Shown piece after piece: positions 1 through 7,878 of a DNA stretch of 64,000 nucleotides (positions are counted from its first letter, which is position 1; every line of letters starts with the position of its first letter). Location of the stretch: contig OZ253536.1 in NCBI GenBank assembly GCA_965262425.1, positions 1,364,001-1,428,000 on the forward strand, written 5' to 3'. The stretch is from CAZOZZ01 sp965262425 (lineage in GTDB: Bacteria; Acidobacteriota; Terriglobia; 20CM-2-55-15). Below the pieces are notes generated by a model. That model ran no database searches. It was given only the letters and a program-made list of their open reading frames with translations, and was not told the DNA's origin. Both the position numbers and the translations under genes were made by a program.

Positions 1-362
1 ATGTTGATGAACATCGGGGGCATGCAGATCACGTTCCGGCCGACATAGGCACCGTCTCGGATGCTGGATCCACCCGGAACGACGCGAAGGTTGACGCTGG
101 CCTTCTGGCGCAACGGTAGGGTGTCCTTGTCACAGAAGTAGAACTCGTCCGATAGCGGGCGATCCTCGCTCAGGCCAAGGCGGAACGCCAGCAGAATGCC
201 CTGCTTGACCCACAAATTGGCTCGCCAGACGCCGTCGATCCGCTCGGCCGCCCGATACTCCCCGCGGTTCAGGCCGTCCCGGAACGCGCGAACTAATTCC
301 AGGCCCTCAGGCCGCGCTTCCTCAACCGGAAGCTCGAGCAAACGCACGATCTCACTCTGCAT
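1..362 (-). CDS. dapD: Tetrahydrodipicolinate N-succinyltransferase, 5'-part only
   Basis: DapD transfers a succinyl group from succinyl-CoA to tetrahydrodipicolinate in the lysine/meso-diaminopimelate pathway, in the cytoplasm. The ATG at 362 opens a frame that runs off the window edge, so only about the first 120 residues are visible. They match the DapD N-terminal domain and the start of its left-handed beta-helix: a W-R-A-N-L-W-V-K stretch, then an LLAFRL segment, then VVPGGSSIRDGAYVGRNV leading into MPPMFIN. The start lies one base past the dapA stop, so the two are surely cotranscribed. Family membership is recognised from these motifs. The C-terminal part lies outside the window. Confidence 0.85.
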   Translation of the reverse strand, partial: MQSEIVRLLELPVEEARPEGLELVRAFRDGLNRGEYRAAERIDGVWRANLWVKQGILLAFRLGLSEDRPLSDEFYFCDKDTLPLRQKASVNLRVVPGGSSIRDGAYVGRNVICMPPMFIN

Positions 363-363
363 T

Positions 364-1272
364 TCAGTGCCCGATCCCGGCCGGCTCAAGGAGGCCCAGA
401 TCCTCGGCAATCGCCCGCAGCTTCTCGCGGTTATCAGAAGCAATGGGAACCAGGGGCAGGCGGTATCGTTCTTCGAGGAGTCCCATCATCGCCAGGACGG
501 CCTTAACGGGAATAGGGTTGGTCTCGATGAAATTGGCATTCATCAGGGGCAGGATCCGATAGTTCAGTTCCCTGGCCCGATCGAAACGTCCGTCGAGCGC
601 CGCGTCGACCATCTCGCGCATCATCGCCGGAACCTCGTTGGCCACAACCGACACGACACCGTCGCCGCCGAGCGCGATGATCGCCAAAGCGGTCGAGTCG
701 TCGCCGGAAAGCACACGTAAGCCTTCGGGACGGTTCCGGATGATCTCCATCACCTGGTTCAGATCTCCCGAAGCCTCCTTGACGGCGACAATCCCCGGTA
801 CTTCCGCCAGTCGGAGCATGGTCGACGCCAGAATGTTACTGCCGGTCCGGCTTGGAACGTTATAGACGAACACCGGAATGTCGTCGCATTCAGCGATAGC
901 CTTAAAGTGTTCGAAGAAACCCGATTGCGTCGGTTTGTTGTAGTAGGGACCAACCGACAGGACTCCGTCGGCTCCCAGGTCTTTCGCACGTTTGGCAAGC
1001 CTTACCGCGCGATCGGTGGAATTGTTGCCCGCCCCGACGACCACCGGAAGGCGACCATCCGCGCGCTCTACGACGAGACTGACAACCCTTTCCCACTCGT
1101 CGGTCTCGAGGGTCGCGCCTTCTCCGGTAGTCCCACAGGGCAGGATCATTTCGATGCCGCCCTCGATCTGGAAGTCGACCAGGCGGACAAGGGCCTTCTC
1201 ATCGATCGCGCCGTCGGGTCCAAAGGGCGTGACGACTGCTGTTCCCGTACCCTGAAATCTTTGCTTCGCCAT
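364..1272 (-). CDS. dapA: 4-hydroxy-tetrahydrodipicolinate synthase
   Basis: DapA condenses aspartate semialdehyde with pyruvate, the committed step toward diaminopimelate and lysine. The protein (302 aa from the chosen start) has the family's usual length and signatures. These are GTTGEGATL near residue 45, the tyrosine in VYNVPSRTG near residue 135, and the Schiff-base lysine in VAVKEASGD near residue 163. I chose the ATG at 1272 because a GGAG lies six bases upstream; the frame stays open to 1338, but those extra residues do not look like DapA. dapD follows immediately. The gene looks intact, unlike the aspartokinase of the same pathway at 26286. Confidence 0.93.
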   Translation of the reverse strand: MAKQRFQGTGTAVVTPFGPDGAIDEKALVRLVDFQIEGGIEMILPCGTTGEGATLETDEWERVVSLVVERADGRLPVVVGAGNNSTDRAVRLAKRAKDLGADGVLSVGPYYNKPTQSGFFEHFKAIAECDDIPVFVYNVPSRTGSNILASTMLRLAEVPGIVAVKEASGDLNQVMEIIRNRPEGLRVLSGDDSTALAIIALGGDGVVSVVANEVPAMMREMVDAALDGRFDRARELNYRILPLMNANFIETNPIPVKAVLAMMGLLEERYRLPLVPIASDNREKLRAIAEDLGLLEPAGIGH

Positions 1273-1700
1273 TGTCATCTCCGGTCTGAACAACATTAGT
1301 CGACGGGCGAGCCTCTCGTAAAGGACAATCCCGTCCAACAGGTCCTGCCTGGCGATCGTTTCGTTTTGCCGTGTGGGCGTCCAGAATCGAGCCCAACGAG
1401 GATCGTCTTCCCGAGGTTCCCCGGCTACGGGACGTCGAACCCCATTGTTGAGCCGAGTTCACGAACTTTACTAATATGTCCTGTAATGTCTTGAATTTGC
1501 CCGAGAAGCTAATGCATCGGATCACCCGTGCCGATTCATTAGTTGTAGTCAGTCGCCCGTCACGGTGGTGGGCCGTTGCAAGAGACTCAAGGACGCCAGC
1601 CGACGGGACTTCACGGAGGATGAGACATTTGACCGGCTGGAGCCGGCAACGATCTTATCTCCTGAGTCAAACATTTTCACACTAGGACAGGACTAGACAC
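1273..1700. other. Divergent intergenic region
   Basis: This gap of about 430 bases lies between dapA (leftward) and the CheY-like gene (rightward), so it should hold both promoters. Spurious frames cross it but none looks like a protein. I looked for a lysine riboswitch upstream of dapA and saw none. No repeat, tRNA or obvious terminator was found. Confidence 0.5.
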
Positions 1701-2096
1701 ATGCATATTCTCATCGTCGACGACAGCAAGGTGATGCGCGCCATCATCATGCGCACGCTGCGCCAAGCAGGTTTCGAGGGTCATACATTCGACCAAGCGG
1801 ATAGCGGAGAGGCTGCGCTGGAAAGGATGGATGCGTCCTCCCACGATATGGTTTTCACCGACTGGAACATGCCCGGGATGGACGGAATCGATCTCATCAG
1901 GAGTGTCCGCGAGCGAGGTTTGGACATTCCGTTCGTGTTGATCACTTCGGAAGCGACCGAGGAAATGCACGCTCTCGCCTACCGGGAGGGAGTCGCGGGA
2001 GTGATCACCAAGCCCATTACAGTAGAATCCTTCGAGGCCCGACTGGGCGGCGATAATGCTTTAAAACTTACCGAAGAGGCGCTGTTGATCACATGA
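1701..2096 (+). CDS. CheY-like single-domain response regulator
   Basis: A stand-alone receiver domain (131 aa). The acidic pocket is the DD of LIVDDSK, the phosphoacceptor is Asp54 in FTDWNMPG, the switch position is in LITSEA, and the conserved lysine sits in VITKPIT. No output domain follows, so it should act through protein contacts, as CheY does. Its stop overlaps the next gene's start in an ATGA at 2093-2096, so translation is coupled to a CheX/CheC-like protein. That pairing suggests the neighbour is its phosphatase or an adaptor. It belongs to the chemosensory cluster but is transcribed away from it. Confidence 0.88.
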   Translation: MHILIVDDSKVMRAIIMRTLRQAGFEGHTFDQADSGEAALERMDASSHDMVFTDWNMPGMDGIDLIRSVRERGLDIPFVLITSEATEEMHALAYREGVAGVITKPITVESFEARLGGDNALKLTEEALLIT

Positions 2097-3088
2097 GTGC
2101 CATTGAACGTGTCCTTCAGGCTGCGTTGCAGTCCACTGAGGATCTCTGTTCCACGGCGATGGGTCTGGATGTGACTCTCGCCGAGGAGTCCGATCCCCCT
2201 GACGTTTCGCCATCGGGACCTTATGGACGCGCTTCGATTGCTGTCGGGTCAGATCGGGTGGCCATGCGGTTGAGCCTCGTGGCGTGTCTGGACACCTGCA
2301 CGAAGCTGGCGAACGCCCTGATGGGCGGCTGCGAAGACGCGGATATTGATGGAGAGGAATTGGATGTCGCCGATGGCGTTGGTGAAATGATGAACATCAT
2401 AGCGGGCGGCGTCAAGAAACAGTTGAATGAATCCTACCCGGCGTTGAAAGTCGGCCTTCCCGTGTGGACAGTCGGGGCGCCGGCAGAGAAGTGCCCGCGA
2501 ACGGCACGGGCTGAGACACGCCCCATGTTGATCGGTGGAAACCTGGTCCAGCTGAGAGTGATGATGGGCGTGAGTGCCAGGAGTCTCCCATTTCCCGAGC
2601 CAGACGACATCGTCGATCTCTTTACGGCGCTCACGGCAGGCAAGCTCAAGAAGACAAAGGTAGCGAAACAAACGACGCTGCGGGGCAAACAGACCGTGCC
2701 GTTTTTCGTCGGTCTCTACCAGGCCGAGAACGAGTCTTCGCCATCCGGGGCGATGTTGATCGACCTGCCACTGGCTTTTGCGGCTTCAGGCGCGATGTCG
2801 GGTCTGCCGCCAGGAGTCGTCCTCGAAGATCTGAAGGCTGGGGAGATCACGGCGGATATGCAGGCAAACGTCCACGAACTCCTGAATATCGCGGGCTCAT
2901 TGCTCAACGCCACCTTCGCGCCGCACCTCCGGCTAACGGAGCTTTGTGAATTGGGTTCGGCCACCCCTGAAGGGCTGAAGCGCCTGCTGGCCAAGAAGCC
3001 ACGGCGCCTCGATCTTGCGATGGATATCGCACCGTGCCCGCCGGGAAGACTTATCGTTCTGCGTGCCAGCTCGGCGGCTGATCGATAG
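2093..3088 (+). CDS. CheX/CheC-like protein with two phosphatase-type domains
   Basis: A 331-aa protein with two weakly similar halves. The first holds the motif GEMMNIIAGGVKKQLN near residue 100. The second holds HELLNIAGSLLN near residue 265. Both match the E-x-x-N signature by which CheC/CheX/FliY dephosphorylate CheY-P. Family knowledge therefore points to a response-regulator phosphatase or a flagellar-switch-like adaptor. The start overlaps the CheY-like gene upstream. Length and domain duplication differ from plain CheX (about 150 aa) and resemble CheC more. The exact subfamily is not certain. Confidence 0.65.
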   Translation: MSAIERVLQAALQSTEDLCSTAMGLDVTLAEESDPPDVSPSGPYGRASIAVGSDRVAMRLSLVACLDTCTKLANALMGGCEDADIDGEELDVADGVGEMMNIIAGGVKKQLNESYPALKVGLPVWTVGAPAEKCPRTARAETRPMLIGGNLVQLRVMMGVSARSLPFPEPDDIVDLFTALTAGKLKKTKVAKQTTLRGKQTVPFFVGLYQAENESSPSGAMLIDLPLAFAASGAMSGLPPGVVLEDLKAGEITADMQANVHELLNIAGSLLNATFAPHLRLTELCELGSATPEGLKRLLAKKPRRLDLAMDIAPCPPGRLIVLRASSAADR

Positions 3089-3106
3089 AACGTCGAATCT
3101 CACGGA

Positions 3107-3592
3107 TCACACTTCGTCACACTTCGGGACGAAAGACCGCAAATTGTCGTCGGCAAAAAACAACAGATCGGCCCGTCCGTGCTCCAGCCCCAGTCGTACT
3201 TCTGCCTCGGGCGACTCGTTTCTGCCGGAACAGCCCGTCGTATCGAGCAGCTGGGGCACGCCAAGCTCGAAGACCGCCCCCGAGCCGGCTACAGCCGGCA
3301 GCAAGTTGCCACAGACGACGTTGGCGATCTCCTTCAACGCATCGTGCAGCCGGCCCTCGGGCTGAGTTTCATCTTCACCGAGCATGTTGGCCACGACCGT
3401 GGGAAGTAGGTTGCCGTAAAGCTTCAATTCCAGCCTTCCGTCGAACGATCCCTCAAATTTCACGCTCACGACCCCTTCCAGCGGCGCGGCCGATTGTTGT
3501 TCGTCCAGTTTCAACGTGGGGCAGATGAAACCAAGTTCTTCAAAAGTCAGGGCCGCTGCCTTGCGGAGTTCCTTCTCCAACATCTTGCTCAT
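3107..3592 (-). CDS. CheX-like CheY-P phosphatase
   Basis: A 161-aa single-domain protein of CheX size. It contains LKEIANVVCGNLLPAVAG near residue 85, with the E-x-x-N pair used for CheY-P dephosphorylation. It is the last gene of the leftward chemosensory run and overlaps the end of the upstream response regulator (stop at 3540) by about 50 bases, a tight coupling. A second methionine three codons in is an alternative start. With the 1701/2093 pair on the other strand, the locus has two separate regulator plus CheX-type pairs placed tail to tail. Confidence 0.7.
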   Translation of the reverse strand: MSKMLEKELRKAAALTFEELGFICPTLKLDEQQSAAPLEGVVSVKFEGSFDGRLELKLYGNLLPTVVANMLGEDETQPEGRLHDALKEIANVVCGNLLPAVAGSGAVFELGVPQLLDTTGCSGRNESPEAEVRLGLEHGRADLLFFADDNLRSFVPKCDEV

Positions 3593-3971
3593 CTGACACT
3601 ACTCCTGTGACGTCTGCGATGATGTCCCACATAGCCCGGGGTACGATTGGCTTCTGGAGGAAGGGGACCCCTTTTGTCCGAAGCCGCTCTACCCGACTGT
3701 CACTACCTTCGCTCGATATGACAATTAGTGGAAAATCCACTATTTCCGCATTTTGCCGAATCCTCTCGATCATCTCTTCTCCACCCATGACGGGCATGGT
3801 CAGATCCACCAGGGCAAGATCCACCTGGTGCTCCTCGAGCAGCCGAAGTCCTTCTTGCCCGTTACCAGCCTCGTGAACCTCACCTAAAGGCAGGCCACCC
3901 AGCCGCATGGCCTTGATAATTACCGCCCGCATGACGGCACTATCGTCGACAACGAGAACGTCAAGCGCCAT
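3540..3971 (-). CDS. CheY-like response regulator
   Basis: A receiver domain of about 120 residues with a short acidic tail. Visible features are VVDDSAVMRAV at the N-terminus, the phosphoacceptor Asp56 in LALVDLTMPVMGG, and the lysine in FLQKPI. I set the start at the ATG at 3971 (MALDVLVVDD), preceded by an AGGAGG-like site. The frame is open far upstream through the remains of cheD and a 317-bp mobile element, but that longer reading is not gene-like. The gene's end overlaps the CheX-like gene. Confidence 0.85.
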   Translation of the reverse strand: MALDVLVVDDSAVMRAVIIKAMRLGGLPLGEVHEAGNGQEGLRLLEEHQVDLALVDLTMPVMGGEEMIERIRQNAEIVDFPLIVISSEGSDSRVERLRTKGVPFLQKPIVPRAMWDIIADVTGVVSDEQDVGEGTPQGSGPDF

Positions 3972-4012
3972 TGTGACCACCTCCTTCCTTCCAGCCGCAG
4001 CCTGATTGAGAT

Positions 4013-4823
4013 CTACAGCGTAGTTGACTTGCCACTGATTTTCACCGCGACTTCCCCACTTTCGATGTCCAGAGACAACGTTCTCGACTCCCTGCCGCCA
4101 ACGTCGTGGGCTCTCAACACCACACCATTTTTCCAAAAAAGTTTCGGGTCTTCCGCAGAATTTGTGGGTAAAACCGTCTTCCATCGCCGCTTGAGGAGAC
4201 CACGGTGCTCGCCAAGCCTCAAGGCTTCCCTCGCAAGCTCGGCGGCTGCGCCGGCCTTGACCCTCGGCTGCGCTCCGCGGTGTCGGCTGGTGTGGGCGAT
4301 GGGGAACGGGGCCTCCGGCGGGGGCTCCGGGCACCGGGTGTAGGCGTCCGACCGAAGTGGGTACTGGAATATTCGCCGTCGAACAAAAGAATAAGGTACT
4401 TTGTTTCAATTACTTATGTGCGCACAGGCCTTTGGACTGCCCACAAATTCTGCGGAGGAGGCAAAGTTTCTTGAGCATGATGAAATTTCTCTTGCCGATC
4501 TGAAAAAAGTCATCTTCCTCTTCGCTGCGTGTGCAGGCTCCACCGGCAACTTTTACGTGGAGCCTCTCTTTTCTCGCCCCGGCCTTGTAGCATTCGTGAA
4601 ACAGCTTCGGTACTCCCGTATCCACGAACATGTAAGGGTTCTTCTCCCCTTTTTTCGGGTCGATCGTGGAAAGCGGCAGCATGACGTGCAACAGCCCCCC
4701 CACATGGACCACGGGATCGTGAATCGTGATGCCCAGGCAACTTCCCAGCGCGTGCGTCACGAGCACGTCACCCTCGACGGCGGACAGTTTCATGTCGGCT
4801 ACGGTTACAATGTGTACCGCCAT
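4013..4823 (-). pseudogene. cheD: Chemoreceptor glutamine deamidase CheD, split by a 317-bp element
   Basis: CheD deamidates glutamines of chemoreceptors and often works with CheC. The N-terminal part starts at 4823 (MAVHIVTVADMK) and keeps the catalytic region: the cysteine in HALGSCLGI and the histidine in GGLLHVMLP. After FIMLKK the frame enters the inserted element and stops. The remainder, from LFWKNGVVLRAHDVGG to the stop at 4013, resumes after it. Removing bases 4146-4462 and one copy of the 8-bp duplication aaagtttc restores one continuous CheD of normal length. The catalytic residues survive but the C-terminal strand region is cut off. An internal ATG at 4222 in the element reads into the tail in frame. 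Confidence 0.9.
4146..4462 (-). mobile_element. 317-bp ISL3-like miniature inverted-repeat element, copy 1
   Basis: A non-autonomous element inside cheD. Its ends are imperfect inverted repeats of about 25 bp around the core CCGCAGAATTTGTGGG. They start GGGTCTTCCGC on one side and, read inward, GCCTCCTCCGC on the other. It is flanked by an exact 8-bp duplication (aaagtttc, 4138-4145 and 4463-4470). The GG(G/C)TCTTCCG-type end and 8-bp duplication are those of ISL3-family elements. No transposase is encoded here. Copies 2 (27196) and 3 (62651) have the same length, and I see no difference between copies where I aligned them. Confidence 0.9.
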
Positions 4824-4840
4824 TCGTCCTCAGAAATTCG

Positions 4841-5659
4841 TCAGTATGTGTTCACGTAAACGGCCGGCTGCACGCGGGAAAGATTTTCAGGCATATTGCT
4901 GATCTGCTCCGCATGACCTGTAAAAAGATGCCCGCCTGGCGCCAACAGCTCCCACAACCGGTGAGTCAACCGTCCGGAGGTGGGTTCGTCGAAGTAGATC
5001 ATGACGTTACGGCAGAGGATCAGGCTGAAGGGGCCTTTCATCGGCCATGCCTCCGTCAGGTTCAAGCGAGCAAACCTGACGATCGATCTCACGTCGTCGT
5101 TGATCCGATACGCCACCCGCGATGGCGCGGAGTGAACACGGGTAAAATACTTCCGCAAAAGCATTGGCGGAACACCGCTCAACGCTTGTTGCGTATAAAC
5201 CCCCTCGCGTGCCTTTGCCAGCATTCTCGAGGAGATGTCCGTAGCCAGGATCTGCACGTCCCGCCGGTCCAGGTCCGGCACCTGCTCGAGCAGCAGCATT
5301 GCAACCGAGAAGGGTTCCTCGCCCGAGGAACACCCGGCGCTCCAGATTCGCACCCGGCGCCCTTTCTTTAGCAGGTTGGTTGATATCTTCTGGAGGTATT
5401 GAAAGTGCTTGATTCCGCGAAAAAACCCCGTTTTGTTCGTGGTCAGAGCCTCTATCATCGCAGCCAGTTCCTTGCCGGACGAGTCGTCGGTGACGTACTT
5501 CACGTACTGCTCGTAGCTGTCCAGTCCCACCGACTCCAGGCGCCTGGACAGTCGAGATTGGACCAACTCTTCCTTGCCCGACTCCAAGTTGATCCCACAC
5601 CGCTGATACACGATCCGCTGGATTCTTGAAAACTGCCGCTGGTCCAGTGTTGCCGACAT
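4841..5659 (-). CDS. cheR: Chemoreceptor glutamate methyltransferase CheR
   Basis: CheR uses S-adenosylmethionine to methylate receptor glutamates for adaptation. The 272-aa protein has an N-terminal helical domain (to about residue 75). The Rossmann-type methyltransferase domain follows, with IWSAGCSSGEEPFS as the SAM-binding loop, ILATDISSRML and LILCRNVMIYFD. I chose the ATG at 5659 (MSATLDQRQFSRIQ), with GGAG five bases upstream; the open frame extends further but lacks family similarity. It lies between the MCP and cheD genes, consistent with an adaptation module. It looks intact although its partners are broken. Confidence 0.92.
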   Translation of the reverse strand: MSATLDQRQFSRIQRIVYQRCGINLESGKEELVQSRLSRRLESVGLDSYEQYVKYVTDDSSGKELAAMIEALTTNKTGFFRGIKHFQYLQKISTNLLKKGRRVRIWSAGCSSGEEPFSVAMLLLEQVPDLDRRDVQILATDISSRMLAKAREGVYTQQALSGVPPMLLRKYFTRVHSAPSRVAYRINDDVRSIVRFARLNLTEAWPMKGPFSLILCRNVMIYFDEPTSGRLTHRLWELLAPGGHLFTGHAEQISNMPENLSRVQPAVYVNTY

Positions 5660-5782
5660 TCGATCTCCGTTCCCGGGGGCGCAATCAACAGTCACCAGAT
5701 GAAGCACCCGCCGATGCTGGACTTCTCTGGTTTCTCACGGGCGGACGACTTAGCCGCCGTTTCACCCGGCGAGAAATCCGGG

Positions 5783-7723
5783 CTAGAACTTCTGTAGAAT
5801 CTCCATATCGTCGTCGGACTCGTCGAAGGGAACCAATTCCCCGGTCCGACTCAAAGATAAAGAATGATTACCGTTCCCATCGCCAGCCGTCTCCGCAACT
5901 GCCGAAACACTATTGCGCGCTGTCAAGCTGCGCCGGGATTTCGTGATCGACCGAACGTTCGAGCTGTGAGTCCTCGCCCGGGCGCCCTTCGTGGTCAGCT
6001 GGAAGGCGGACACCATATTCCTCATTTCTTCCGCTTGCGCTGAAAGTTCTTCCGCCGCACTCGCCGATTCTTCCGCGTTGGCCGCCACCTGCTGCGTTGT
6101 GTGATTCATGTTGTCGACCGCCGAATTGATCTGTTCGATTCCCGAACTCTGCTGGTCGGAAGCCGCGGCGATCTGCGCCATCATCTCACTGGCGCGCTTT
6201 GTCAGATCGTTGATCTTCACGAGGTTCTTCAGGACCTCCTGGTTGATGGCGACCCCGCCTTCGGAGTTCTCCACCGATTGGTCGATCAGAGTAGCGGTGT
6301 TCTTGGCGGCCTCGGCGCTTCGCATCGCAAGGTTTCGAACCTCTTCGGCCACTACCGCAAAGCCTTTGCCGGCGTCACCAGCCCGGGCGGCTTCGACCGC
6401 GGCGTTCAAAGCAAGCAGATTCGTCTGGAATGCAATCTCATCGATTGTCTTGACGATTTTCGCTGTCGCGTCCGCGGAACCCTTGATCAGGTCGATGGCC
6501 GATGAGAGGCGCTTCATGTTCTCCACGCCCAGTTCGGTGCTTTGGCGTGTGGTCTCGGACATCTCCTTGGCTTCCTTCGCGCTAGCGGCGTTCTGATCCG
6601 TCATTGCCGCCAATTGATGCAAACTGCCCGAAACTTCCTGCAATGAAGCGGCTTGATCGGTAGCGCGCCCGGACAGGGACTGGGCGCCGCTGCTGATATC
6701 GGCGGAAGCTCCGCTCACCTGTTGCGCCAACACGGTCACTTGACCGAGCGCATCGTCGAGATTGACAACCGCGGAGTTCAAACCGTCCTTGATTTGGGCA
6801 AATTCGCCCTTGTACTCTCCCTTCATTCGAGCGGTCAGGTCATGTGCCGCTACACTTTGGAGGACTTCGGCTGCTTCAGTAATAGGGGCAGCTACGGCGT
6901 CCATCGTTTGGTTCATGCCTTCGATCAGTTCGCGAAAGGCTCCCTCGAACTTGTCAGCGTTTCCGCGCTCGGTCAGCCTCCCGTCTTGAGCGGCCTTTGT
7001 CAGACCCGCGTTCTCAACCAACACGTCCCGCAGTGTGTCGATGGTGCGGACGAAGGAACCCGCCAGAGTGCCGATCTCATCGCGGGAGCGGACACTGACT
7101 TCGCAGGTCAGATCCCCTCTGGCGACCGACTGAGCTACCTCGGTCACCTGCCAGAGAAGTTTCCGGATGATATGACCGACGCTCAGGCTGACGAGAAGAC
7201 CCAGAGCTAAGATACCGAGACCCACCAGGCGTGTCGCCCAGATGCTCTGGGCCACTTCGCTTTCGATCTCGGCCAGCGACAAACCGATCTGCATCGTCCC
7301 GATGACACGCTTGTCCAGGGAGACAATCGGGCTGGCAACGTTCAGGATTCCGTCTTCGAAGAAAACCGTCGTGCGCTCGGGGATCTTGCCGATTGCCGGT
7401 CCCGCGCGACCCTTGGGTTCGTGCGAGGCCAGTGTGGACCCGTTGGCCAGTAGAATCTTGGCATAGATGAAATCCGCATCATTCTCGACAGCGCCAAACA
7501 ACTTTTGGATCGAAGCAACGTCGGCGAACTCCACTGCGGTACTGGAGATATAAGCCATCATCTGGGCGACGTTGACGGCCTTGCTTTCCAGCCCACGAAC
7601 GGCAATGCGCTCTTGCTGGGCTGGAAAATAGAGCGAGACAAAAACGGCAATCGTACCGACAAGCAGCGATATCGTTACGATGAGCTTCCATTTAATCGAC
7701 AGATCTTGAAATCGTTGGAGCAT
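5783..7723 (-). CDS. Methyl-accepting chemotaxis protein
   Basis: A 646-aa transmembrane chemoreceptor. A membrane helix lies at about residues 12-32. A periplasmic sensor of about 130 residues, sized like a single Cache-type domain, follows, then a second helix at about 165-187. Next comes HAMP-like sequence and a long coiled-coil signalling domain with the highly conserved tip EIAFQTNLLALNAAVEAARA near residue 430. The tip binds CheA and CheW. Both of those genes, immediately upstream in the same orientation, are broken here, so the receptor may have no local kinase. The C-terminal 70 residues are serine/arginine-rich, and I see no CheR-docking pentapeptide there. Confidence 0.92.
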   Translation of the reverse strand: MLQRFQDLSIKWKLIVTISLLVGTIAVFVSLYFPAQQERIAVRGLESKAVNVAQMMAYISSTAVEFADVASIQKLFGAVENDADFIYAKILLANGSTLASHEPKGRAGPAIGKIPERTTVFFEDGILNVASPIVSLDKRVIGTMQIGLSLAEIESEVAQSIWATRLVGLGILALGLLVSLSVGHIIRKLLWQVTEVAQSVARGDLTCEVSVRSRDEIGTLAGSFVRTIDTLRDVLVENAGLTKAAQDGRLTERGNADKFEGAFRELIEGMNQTMDAVAAPITEAAEVLQSVAAHDLTARMKGEYKGEFAQIKDGLNSAVVNLDDALGQVTVLAQQVSGASADISSGAQSLSGRATDQAASLQEVSGSLHQLAAMTDQNAASAKEAKEMSETTRQSTELGVENMKRLSSAIDLIKGSADATAKIVKTIDEIAFQTNLLALNAAVEAARAGDAGKGFAVVAEEVRNLAMRSAEAAKNTATLIDQSVENSEGGVAINQEVLKNLVKINDLTKRASEMMAQIAAASDQQSSGIEQINSAVDNMNHTTQQVAANAEESASAAEELSAQAEEMRNMVSAFQLTTKGARARTHSSNVRSITKSRRSLTARNSVSAVAETAGDGNGNHSLSLSRTGELVPFDESDDDMEILQKF

Positions 7724-7878
7724 CGTCTTCCTCCTGTTGAAGACATTTTCATTTGATCACTATCGAGTTGTTGTTTTGCGGATGTCGATTATCTCGCCGG
7801 TCGACAGGACTTTGTCGATGTCCAGCAGAAGTTTGACCCCGTCGTTGGATTTACCTATGCCGAGTATGTAGTCCGTAT

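Noticed and set aside
1273..1700. A lysine riboswitch upstream of dapA or of lysC
   Set aside because: I could not find the characteristic conserved core in either leader by eye. A covariance-model scan would decide.
4146..4462. The 317-bp element as a self-splicing intron or programmed excision element
   Set aside because: Clear 8-bp target duplications and ISL3-type inverted ends indicate a DNA transposon derivative. Splicing would leave an extra 8 bases in the message and break the frame.
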